From NCBI GenBank assembly GCA_905221605.1, contig CAJNDS010002661.1, forward strand, positions 292,501 through 324,042: a stretch of DNA of 31,542 bases, written 5' to 3'. A model generated the notes under the pieces. That model searched no databases and was not told the origin of the DNA. It saw only the letters and a program-made list of their open reading frames with translations. This stretch comes from Symbiodinium natans. Taxonomy: Eukaryota; Sar; Dinophyceae; Suessiales; Symbiodiniaceae. The translations under genes were made by a program, and so were the position numbers. Positions 1 to 11,400 of the stretch are shown piece after piece. The stretch's first letter is position 1. Every line of letters starts with the position of its first letter.

Positions 1-103
1 CTAGACCCTAAACTCTCTCAAAACCTGCAGTGTGAAGCTCAAGAAGGTTGTGGGGAACTCGGAAGCCCTTGAAACCTGCCTCGCTTGCGGCATGCCGCGG
101 CCC

Positions 104-238
104 ATGTCCCTGCCACTTTGGCGCCAATTTTTCCGGATGTGCACCCTTTCTCTCCTGGGGCCTGCGGATGCCGTAGAGTTCGTGGATCTGCGGTGCAAGT
201 TCGACGCGGACACCTGCGGCTGGACGAGCCCTAGCAAG
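104..238 (+). CDS. Exon 1: possible signal peptide plus start of a MAM-like module
   Basis: In frame from the ATG at 104 (another at 92), a hydrophobic stretch ending near PADA could be a signal peptide. It is followed by CKFDADTCGW, which matches the CDFEAGGCPW and CGFEVDACGW openings of the later MAM modules. The exon is ended at 238 because a GC donor follows in phase 0, exactly as in the equivalent intron at 2360. The 346-bp intron (239-584) shows nothing else recognisable. Alternatively this is an internal exon starting near 168 after an AG, with the true N-terminus outside the window. Confidence 0.4.
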
Positions 239-2402
239 GCGCGAGCTTGCGTGAGCAGAGTTCCGGTGCATGTGCGCAGAACTGAGGGTTTTAAAGGTTC
301 AGGGTTCAGGGGTGCATATCCGTGCAAGATCCGGGCATAGCTGTGCATGGCGGTGCATGCCTGTGAGTTGTGCCGGCATTTTCTGCAGCGTACTTGTAGG
401 CCTGGGATCTGCATGGGCCCCGTCCGGATGATCCGCCAAGCCATGACATCGTTCAGTACGCGGGTGCGGAGCTGGATGGTTTGAATGAGGCCAGTAGTGA
501 CTGTAAGATTCTGCGAGGGTTCAGAGTCTCAGAGCCGTGTTCCTGCATTTTATGAATGCCATGGCTGTGCTGTTGTGAGTGCAGGCGGCAATTCTTGAAA
601 GCCCACGCTTCAAAGAAAGCAAAGATGTGAAGCGGTTGAGCTTCATGCTTTTGTCCAACATGGATGGCAGTTTGCGACTGGAGTATTGGAGCAGTGAGAG
701 TTGGCACGAGATCTGGTCCACCCAAAGCCTCCAACTCGGCTCTGGGCCAACTGTGTCCCTTCAAATACCAGCTGAGGCGTTGGCTCTGCGCTTCGTTGCG
801 AAAGGAGTTGGGCGGGTTGCAATCGCTGACTTTCACACTACTGCCGCCACAGGGATCGACTCGGACACGGACGCCCCTCGGCAATTGAGCAATGGACTCG
901 TGCACCTATCGTCCCTCTGTGCTGGCGAGTACCACACTTGCGCGGTGCACGCTGGAACTGGCGAGGTCAAGTGCTTTGGATACAACGACCAAGGCCAACT
1001 GGGCCAAGGCACCGTGGCAAGTTTGGGCGACGACCCTGGCGAGATGGGCAGCAACCTGCCCCCCGTGGACCTGAACGGAGCCCAAGCAATTCAGGTTGCG
1101 TGCCACCGTCACAGCTGCGCGGTGCTCCAAGGGGGCTCCTTGGTGTGTTGGGGGGTGAATGACTATGGCCAGCTTGGCCAAGGGCACCGGGACAGCATCG
1201 GGGATGACCCGGGCGAGATGGGATCGCAGCAACCGATTGACCTGGGCACTGGCGCCGAAGTGGTGCAGGCCGTAGCTGCAGGGTACCACACCTGCGCACT
1301 GCTCCGCTCCGGTGCGGTGAAGTGCTGGGGTTGGGGGGCGGTTTTGGGTTTGGGCGATTCTACCGACCGCGGAGGAAGTGGCGGCCAGATGGGGGACGCG
1401 CTGCCTGCAGTCGACCTGGGGAATGTCACGGTGATGCGGCTAAGCGCCGGATCTACGCACACGTGTGCGCTTTTGGAGGGTGGTGCCGTGAAGTGCTGGG
1501 GTGATGGAGCATACGGTAAGCTGGGACAGGGGAGCACAGCAACCATTGGCGACAACTTCGGCGAGATGGGCGAGGCGCTCTCGCCCGTGGACCTCCGGCT
1601 CCCGGCCATTCAGGTGGGCTACAGCAAAATGGAATGACATGGGCTTCAGTAACAGTAGCATGTATGCAGTGGGAGTCTTAGAAAATACGCATTGCAAAAT
1701 CCCTGCGACCTTAGAAGGATCTTCTTTGAGTGAGCCAGGTGACGGCAGCAGTCGACCACAGCTGTGCCCTCCTTGAGGACGGCACGGCCGCATGTTGGGG
1801 GGACGGACAGTATGCCCAGACGGGCCAAGGCAGTCCGGAAGCCCTTGGCGACGAGCCTGGCGAGCTCGGGGCACAACTCGCGGCGGTCCGGCTGGGCGCC
1901 GGCTTCGAGGCGGTCAGCCTCGCGGCAGCAGGCTGGCACACCTGCGCAGTGCTACAGGACGCGTCTCTGAAGTGTTGGGGCTATTCAGAGAACGGTCGGC
2001 TCGGGCTTGGGCAACTTACGGCAGCAGATCTGAATCTTGGCGATCGGCCGGAAGAGATGGGGGACGCCCTCCCAGTGCTGGACCTGGGCGAGCTGGCTGT
2101 GAAGCTCCTGGCAGCCGGCCGCCGCCACAACTGCGTGCTGCTCAGCGACCACGCGGTCAGGTGCTGGGGCCGTGGCGTGGAGGGGCAGCTGGGCACCGGC
2201 AGTGGGCAGGATGTCGGCGACAACGCAGGGGAGATGGGAGCTGCCCTACTTCCGGCGGATCTTTTTGCACTCGACGGCTGGATCCCTGGCACAGACTCCT
2301 ACGAGATTGTCAGCTGCGGCTTTGAAGTGGATGCCTGCGGCTGGATTGCCAACAGCCAGGCGCACTTGCCCCCAAACCTTATTATTGCTGTTATCATTAT
2401 TA

Positions 2403-2436
<34 letters not shown>

Positions 2437-5400
2437 CATTATGATTATCATCATTATTATCATCATTCTTGTTATTGTTATTGTTATTGTCATTGTCATT
2501 GTCATTGTCATTGTCACTGTCATTGTCATTGTCATTGTTATTGTTATTGTTATCGTTATTGTTATTGTTAGTATTATCATTATTGTTATGATTATTATTA
2601 GCCAGGCGCACTTGCCCTCCCAAACCTAGGAGTTTCTGGAATCGCCCTGAGAGACCGTCGAGCCTCGAGCCTGAAGCCGCTCCAAGTGAGACCTCGCCAA
2701 CACTCCAAGAGCGAAACCCTAAGCCCTAAACCCTAAACCCTAAACCCTAAACCCTAAACCCTAAACCTTAAAATGCCTTGAGGCGGCCTGGAGAATCCAT
2801 TCAAATAACTCGGGTACATTGCCCGGGTCTTTCGAAGGCATCGGGTACCTTGTCGCGGAGAAACCTGACCAGGCCCGGCAGGGCTTGCGGCAGCGTACTT
2901 CTATGCAGTCTCTATGCAGTCTCTATGCATTTCTATGCTGGGTGTATGCTGTTGTTTGCCGCTTGCGTTGGCTGTTGGTTCTGGGGTGTTTGCGAGTTTC
3001 TCAGGGTAGCAGAAAGTAGCAGTAGCAACGAAACAGCGGCTAGGAACAGGGTGTGGCACACGCATGCACACACCGTCTCATGGAGAAGGGTCCATGTTAG
3101 AGGATGGAGTGTACTACGCATACTACAAGGACAGACAACACTCTGAGCCTCAAGCTGAACTTCAACGAAGCAACACAAAGTGACAAAGTATGTGCATTCT
3201 TGAGCATACTTGAGCCACGTCTTGCCTTTGGATGGACTCCGGCAAAAACGTGTTTTCTGGGGTTCGAATCTGTAGTGGCAACCAGTTTGAGCCCGGAGAG
3301 GTCTTGGTCTTGCAGAGCCCCGCCTTCAGTGCCGGGAACACCACGGTTCGGCTGCTTCACTTCTGCTACCAAATCCTTGGGGAGGGAAGGCTGGAGGTGA
3401 GTGCATTGGGCTTGGCAGGGTGGGCGAAGATTTGGAGCTCTGGGAGAGATGGGCTCGCTGAAGCCTTGGCTTGGCGGGAGGTCGTGATCAGCCTCCCCGT
3501 GGATGCGATCTCCCTGCGCTTCGAGGGCGTGGGCAGCGGCTTCGGCAGTGTCCCGAGCGCGCTGGCGCTGGATAGCGTCCGGACCGGTAGCCAAGTCCCC
3601 ATGGTGGATTTCTGGGACCTCTCCTGTGACTTCGAGGCTGGTGGGTGCCCTTGGTTTGAGAGCTTGGAGAGTGGGAACGGCTCCAGCTCCTACGGATCCT
3701 GGCAGCGCCTCTCGGGTAGCTTTGGCGACGGCGACTGGTGCCTCCAGGCGGGCCCGGGCCCAGCCGGTTCGGCGAGTGAGCAAGCCTTCCTTCTGGACAG
3801 CTTTCCCTTCCAGCCAAAGCCGGTCATGGTCTTGACCTTTGCTTACCAGTTGGTAGGTAGTGCCAGGTTGGAGGTGCATTTCAGGACCCAGGATGCTGGT
3901 TGGGAGGGTCTCTTCGCAAGCGAAATGGGAAGTCCAGGGCCTGCCTGGCAACAGAAGAGCCTCAACGTCCCGGCCGGAACAACCGCTTTGAGGTTCACGG
4001 CCTTCACGATCGGCTCCGATTTGTTGAGGTTGGATTCCATAACTGCTGCCGTGCCCCGACTGGAAGACATTGCGTGTGGGTTAGAAGTGGAGGGAGGTGC
4101 TGCTGGCTTTGAAGTCGAGGCGGGCTCCTGTGGCTGGATCGTTGCCAGCAACACTGTCGCCGGGAACTACTATGGGAGTAGGCTGGGACTGGAGAACAAT
4201 TCGGGCCCCTTTTCGATCCTGCAGGCGGGGCGCGGCTCAACCTTGATCCTGCTTGTGACAGCTTGTATAAGCTTGTTGAGCTTGCCCGTTGCCTATCAGG
4301 TGACCTCTCCAGCATCCTCTCCTGTGGAAGCACCGGCATACATGCGCTTTACCTACATGATGGAAGGCGGCAGCTTGCAGCTGGAGTTCCAGAGCTCGGG
4401 CAGGTGGTGGAAGCTTTGGTCGAGATCTGGGCATAATCCTGCTATTTCCGGGGTTCAGGAGGAGAAGATCGAGCTGCCCGGTGGCACGCAGGCCTTGCGC
4501 TTCACTGCCCTCGCTACCCGCGTATCCCTGGGCCAGCTCGATGCATGGGTCGCCCCCGCCGCTCGAGTGCTGCCCGTGGTGTCCCTCTGTGCTGGCGAGT
4601 ACCACACTTGCGCGGTGCACGCTGGGAGCGGCGAGGTCAAGTGCTTTGGATATAGCGACCAAGGCCAACTGGGCCAAGGCATCACCACACGTTTGGGCGA
4701 CGACCCTGGCGAGATGGGCAGCAACCTGCCCCCCGTGGACCTGAACGGAGCCCAAGCAATTCAGGTTGCGTGCCACCGCCACAGCTGCGCAGTGCTCCAA
4801 GGGGGCTCCTTGGTGTGTTGGGGGGTGAATGACTATGGCCAGCTTGGCCAAGGGCACCGGGACAGCATCGGGGATGACCCGGGCGAGATGGGATCGCAGC
4901 AGCCGATTGACCTGGGCACTGGCGCCGAAGTGGTGCAGGCCGTAGCTGCAGAGTACCACACCTGCGCACTGCTCCGCTCCGGTGCGGTGAAGTGCTGGGG
5001 TTGGGGGGCGGTTTTGGGTTTGGGCGATTCTACCGACCGCGGAGGAAGTGGCGGCCAGATGGGGGACGCGCTGCCGGCAGTCGACCTGGGGAATGCCGCG
5101 GTGATGCAGCTCAGTGCCGGATCTACGCACACGTGTGCGCTTTTGGAGGGTGGTGCCGTGAAGTGCTGGGGTGATGGAGCGTACGGTAAGCTGGGACAGG
5201 GGAGCACAGCAACCATTGGCGACAACTTCGGCGAGATGGGCGAGGCGCTCTCGCCCGTGGACCTCCGGCTCCCGGCCATTCAGGTGGGCTACAGCAAAAT
5301 GGAATGACATGGGCTTCAGTAACAGTAGCATGTATGCAGTGGGAGTCTTAGAAAATACGCATTGCAAAATCCCTGCGGCCTTAGAAGGATCTTCTTTGAG

Positions 5401-8400
5401 TGAGCCAGGTGACGGCAGCAGTCGACCACAGCTGCGCCCTCCTTGAGGACGGCACGGCCGCGTGTTGGGGGGACGGACAGTATGCCCAGACGGGCCAAGG
5501 CAGTCCGGAAGCCCTTGGCGACGAGCCTGGCGAGCTCGGGGCACAACTCGCGGCGGTCCGGCTGGGCGCCGGCTTCGAGGCGGTCAGCCTCGCGGCAGCA
5601 GGCTGGCACACCTGCGCAGTGCTACAGGATGCGTCTCTGAAGTGTTGGGGCTATTCAGAGAACGGTCGGCTCGGGCTTGGGCAACTTACGGCAGCAGATC
5701 TGAATCTTGGCGATCGGCCGGAAGAGATGGGGGACGCCCTCCCAGCGCTGGACCTCTGCGAGCTGGCTGTGAAGCTCCTGGCAGCCGGCCGCCGCCACAA
5801 CTGCGTGCTGCTCAGCGACCACACGGTCAGGTGCTGGGGCCGTGGCGTGGAGGGGCAGCTGGGCACCGGCAGGGCAAATGACATCGGTGTCGAGTTGAGC
5901 GAGATGGGAGATGCCCTCATACCAGTGAACATCTTTCCCCAAACGCTCACGGCACTGGAGAAGTTACGCATTGCTGGTAGTAGCCGGCTTTCCGGACCAA
6001 TTGAGATCCTTTACGGAGGCGCTTGGGGCCTCGTGTGTGACGATGGTCACTTGGCATCATTCAAGAGATTCAATGATATTCAAAAGATATTCGCAAGTAT
6101 ACAGTAGTAGGTTAAAGTCGGCAGAGCTCTCGAAGGCTGGGACGATGCGGCCGCAAGGTTAGCTTGCCGAGAGTTGGAGTTCGGAGGCGGCACGGCGATC
6201 TCCCTTGATGCGGGCGCTGGCGACGTCCTCGCGGATGGCGTGCAGTGCCTGGGAACCGAGGTGGGCCTACGCAACTGCACCTTCCATGGCTGGGGAAATC
6301 ATGACTGCACCTTTCGGGAAGCTGCAGGCTGGCTCGGGCAAGTTGTTCACGCATGCCTGTCTGTGTCTGTGCGCGTGGCTCTTGTGCGGTCACTGGAAGT
6401 CCGGTCATAAGTTGCAGATGCATCAGATGCACTTGTCAGACATTGTCAGACGCTCTCATGGATGCTCCCCCCCAAAAGAGGCCTCAGCTGCACTCCCTGG
6501 GCCGACCTCACAGAGGGTGTGGGTCCTGAGAGCCGGGAGGCTCACAGCATGGTTTGGGATCCGGAGACGAGGTCCGCGTTGCTCTTTGGAGGCAGCGCCA
6601 CTGGTCGCTTCCACTACTTTGCGGACCTCTGGCGCTACGACCGCGCCACGAAGACGTGGAGCGAGCTGTCGGCCTCTCCGGGCAGACGCTCTGGTCACTC
6701 CGCGGTGTGGGACCAAGCTTCCAGGTCCATGCTCATCTTCGGAGGCCACTACATCGGCCGCTATTACAATGAGCTTTGGGCCTTCCGGGTGGAGTCGGGG
6801 CAGTGGGCACAGCTTCGGCCTTCAACCTCCCTCCCCGCAGCACGCAGGGGCCACTCGGCCGTGTTGGACCCGGCTATGAGAGAAATGCTCATCTTTGGTG
6901 GCGAGCATGGCTTGACCTTGGATGATCTCCAGCGCTACAGCCTGGAAGCCAACTCATGGGCTGTCTCGACTGCGTCGGGACCACAACGTCGCAGCCAGCA
7001 CGTGGCTGTGTGGGATCCCGTGACCCGTTCGATGCTGGTCCATGGCGGTTGGAGTGGCAGCGAGTACTTGCAAGACCTTCACGCATACGACTGGTGGGCA
7101 GATGCCTGGACGGAGTTGCTGCCAGCCTCAAAGCCAACTGCTCGGGGGGGTCACGCTGCGGCTTGGGATCCCCGGTCCAGGTCGATGTTCGTCTTTGCTG
7201 GTGTTCAGAACATTTCAAGCCCTCTCACCTCCTTGACCTCTTTGACCTCTGACTTGAACTACGACTTGAACATACATGTGTACTCAACACTGACCAACAC
7301 CTGGGTGCAGGCCACAGTGCCTCAAGACCGCCCATCGGCGCGAACTGCCCATGCGATGCTGCTCGACGCAGAATCCAGTGAGCTTCTGATGTTCGGTGGC
7401 TACAACTCCTCCTACTTGGGTATCCTGGCACCACGTGGCATCTAAGGTAGGTCCTAGTAATCTAGTTTGGTCGAAGTGAGTAGAATGAGCCGAAGCTTCT
7501 GGGAGCACTTTCTGCAGCAACGCCCAGGTGATTTGTGGAGGTTTGCCATCGAACCAGTGGAGTCCCTGGTTGCCAGCTGCCAGCGTGGCCAGGCGTGCGT
7601 GGTGGACACGGGCAGGAATCTCAGCGGCTGGCAGCTTACCATCAGGGACACCTGCATGCACCCAGCCTCAATCGAAGGCCTACCTGTCCCTGCGGCCGAT
7701 ACAGTGGATGGCTACAAATTCGACTTTGCAATGAATGAAGAAGCCTCTGCAGCTCCTCTGTTGGCGGCACCTGGGATGTATCGAGCTTGTCTGTGCCGGC
7801 CGGATGCCTTTCCTCTCTGCAGCCACTCCTTGCCCCTCAATTCGACCTTGGGCTTCTTCGTGGCTGAGGGGCCATACATGAACCAGAGTTGGCAGTGTCA
7901 CCTAGGGTATCACTGCAATATTGCAAAGTGGCAAGGAGTAGGAATCTCAGTGAATGACAGCTTAGTGGCTGTGCCGGCTGCGCAGTGTGGCGGGGACAAG
8001 TCAACACAAGCTTTTGGGCAACGGCCCATCCTCATCTCCTTCGACTCCTCTTCGAGCTCCTTCTCTCTGGACTTGGGATATGTGGATTCGCAAGTGCCCG
8101 AAGCAGTGCACCTCTGCTGGTGCCCTGCTTCTCGGCCATGTTCCTTTGCGGAGCACCGGGCCTTTGCCCTGCATCTCGAGATCCTTTGCCCGCCGGGCTC
8201 TTACCAAGTGGGCGCTGTCTGCCAAGAGTGTCCTGAAGGACACTACTGCGAGGGCAAGGAGATCTTCAGCTGCCCCACAAGCAGCTTTGCCAATCGCGGC
8301 TCCAGCCTGCCGGCTCAAGAAATAGCGAGGTGTTCTCTTGTTGGAATGCTTCCCCTTTGGTGTTTTTGCCTTTTGTTTAAGCAGTGCATGCAGTGCTCAG

Positions 8401-11400
8401 GAGAGTAAGACCTCTCTCGGTAGATCTGAGACTTTGCATCCGGCAAGCTTTGGATCCCCGTGCCCAGGTGAAGTTACCGACTGCGCGTGCCTCATCGGCT
8501 TTTACTGGGTTGTCGAGAGCCACACCTGCGTGAGCTGCCCATACGGCTCCAGCACTGCGCAGGCCGGCACTGGTGGGCAATGTTGCCATAGTGGGTTGTA
8601 GCAGGCTGTCGCGTAGAGCTACCCGGTAACATCTCCTTGAGCATCGGCAACAACAAAAGCCAACGGGCGCCAGCAAATTGGCAGAGTTGTGGCTGGCTTA
8701 AGCTTGCCTTAATGCCTAAAGTTTCTTGTTGGCCTGTCTCCCTGCAGTGGAGGCCGGTGCCACCTCGATTGCTTCATGTTTTTGCCTCCCTGACTTTGTG
8801 AGCACCCAGCCGGAGGATCCTTCCGTGTGCGAATGCGGCCCAGGATTTGGTTTTGATGTCCGGCGAGGAGTTTGCGACGCGTGCCCCACGGGGGCCTATA
8901 AGGAGGTGGTTGGCAACAGCCTCTGCTCGAGCTGTCCGGCCGATACATCCACATTGCAGCTGGCATCCAGGTCAGCCTCAGACTGCTTGTGCCGGCCGGG
9001 CCTCTTTAGGGACGCGGGCCGTTGCGTGGAATGCCGGGAGGGCTTCTTTTGCAACGGCACGGGTGTGGAGTTCCCATGTCAGGCAGGCGCCATATCCACC
9101 CGACAAGCCAGGTCTGTTGACGAGTGCATCTGCATGGAGGGCTGGTATCGGTCACTTTCGGGAGAGGCTTCGGAATCTTCGTGTGAGCTTTGCCCAAGGG
9201 GTAGGTACAAGGAGGCGGTTGGTGATGATGGCTTTTGCACTCTCCAGTGCCCTGCCAATGCGGACAGCGAGCCAGGCTCAACAGCTCGAACAGAATGCTT
9301 CTGCGAGCCGGATCATTTTGCAGAGCTTGACTCCCGCGGCGTCTTGTCCAGATGCGCTTCCTGTGCCACCCTTCCAAATCTCCACTGCCCTGGAGGCTTC
9401 GGCAAAAGCGTCGGCAACCAGACCCATGCAATGCCGGTAGCGAAGCCCGGGTTCTTTCAGACAGGTGTCGTCACGGTCTACAAGTGCAGTGTGATGACTG
9501 AGGATGGTACTAGTGCTTGCCTTGGCGGAGAAGGGAACCGCTGCGCAGAAGGCTCCGCCGGAATGTTGTGTGCCGAGTGCCCGGCCAATTGGGCCCGTGA
9601 GAGGTTTCAGAGCCCTTGCCAGCCGTGCCCGACCTCACAGGCACTCCCGGAAGTGGTTTCCGCCATTCTGGCAGATGTGACTATGAATGCTGCCATCAGC
9701 TTCGTGATCGCTTCCATGGCGGCCACAGATGCTGTGAGACGAAGCGGGAAGCTGCATACAAGTATGATCAGAATGGGTACTCAATGGGTGGCTGCCTGCT
9801 CCGTGCTCACTGTCTTTCAACTCGACCAGGTGCGCCTCTTGGGCTTTCCAGAAAGCTCGGGTCCAAGTGGTAGCAGCAGTCTTCTTGCTTGGCCAGCAAG
9901 CGTCCGCGCGGCCATGGTGAGTTTTTTCCAGTTTCTGTCGCTTGGCCAGACTGTGGTGTCGGTGAAATCGGCCATCCACTGCTATGCTCAAGAGGTGCTT
10001 CCCGTGGACCCAGCTGCTCCAACCTGGTTCCTGGGCCTCTACTACTTGTGCCTGCCACTTGGATGGGTCAACATAGTTGAAACCCTAGGCCCTACACATA
10101 GCACCGGCAGATATTGACATGCATATGATCGTGCATAGTCTAGAGTGTTGCTGCATTGCACAAAGTACAGTACCGTGTTCCCTACAGTACACCATTTGAG
10201 TATACCGTCGTCTATCATGCAATCCTTTCGCATCATGGGGTATGTAGCTAGGCCTCTTCGGTCATCGATTCCGAGGCCGCTGCTCGTCATCGTTGCCATC
10301 GTGCTTCTGAGCTCGGCCGTTGTGTACGTTCTTGTGCCCTTAGGCCAGCACTTTGGCCTTGCGTTCAACCAGGTGGCCAGAAGGCAGAAGAAACGAGAGG
10401 CCGCAAGAAGACGGCTGTGCTCTGCAGTGGAGGACGGCCTCTCAAAGGCTGGCCTGGGATGGGAGGACCTGGTGCAGTCGGGAGCACTTGACATCTCCCT
10501 CGCCCAGCTGCACGAAGCAGCACACCAGCCCGATGCCTTCCTCCGAAACGCGGTCGCTTCCAGCCCAAGCCTGCTGGCCAAGGCTCTGGATGCCAGGGCA
10601 GCCGCCAGCAACCAGGAGGCCTGCGCTCGGGAGCTGGCGGAGTTGGCGGAGCAGTCGGAGGTCCACTTCACCGACCTCGCAACGTCTGAGGGTTTTGAGG
10701 ACCTGGAGACCTTCCTTGCCGACGCCTACGAGAAGTTGAAGGCGGCGCGCCGTGCGCAGAGTGACGGCAGACAGGACGGACGCGGAAGCAACAGGAGAAG
10801 TTCGGAGGAGGCCTTCTCCTCAAGGCTGGGCGAGGGTCATAAGGTGAGTTCTCTCGATTCTGGTCCCCTTTTGGGGTTCCTGATTATAAGGCGGTCCCTT
10901 TTTCGGCCCTACAGTATGATGCCGGGTACCCAAAAAGGGACCGTAACTTTATGGAGAAAAATGTAGAGAACTGATCAGAGCTGCAAGGAGCATTCTCTTT
11001 CAGAGGTTGATTCGGTTCTTATGCCAGCAAATGCGGAGGAAGCAGATCAACAAGACCTACGACCTGGACCTGGACGCCACGATGGACTCCCTCGACTTCG
11101 GCCTCTTCGACTCCCGACCACGCTGGTTCGACCTGGTGCATCAAAGCGTGCCGGTGGTTTGGACTGGCCTGGTCTACTTGTGGCCGGTCTTGCTCTCGGG
11201 CTTTCTTCGCATGCTGTGGTGCGTGCCCATCCCGGAGGATGGTGAGGAAAGTGTCATCTTCACCTACCGGCTCCTTCCCAGCCCAGAGATCCAGTGTTGG
11301 GCAGATCCACACTTCCCATCTGCGCTCACGGCCGTCGTGGGCCTCCTTGTGTGGTGCGCAGGCATTCCGGGCCTGTTGGCGCTGCGATTGCTCTTTCTGG

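Larger units (their letters stand above)
2360..3300 (+). other. Intron 3 (GC-AG, phase 0), repeat-rich
   Basis: This 941-bp intron joins CGWIANSQ to VLVLQSPAF. It holds the ATT/GTT microsatellite, a second copy of its own 5' splice region at 2600-2626, and a CCCTAAA array at 2714-2773. From 2780 to 3300 no further structure stands out apart from a short CTATGCAGT direct repeat near 2900-2930. Confidence 0.55.

Noticed and set aside
2360-2629. Ile/Val-rich tail as the normal end of a first, separate gene
   Set aside because: The MAM module started at CGFEVDACGW is completed by exon 4 through a GC-AG intron in the same phase as its relatives. It is kept as an alternative splice form in the findings.
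6046-6105. True C-terminus at the stop near 6105
   Set aside because: The SRCR domain is only half complete there and resumes perfectly at 6136 with matching phase.
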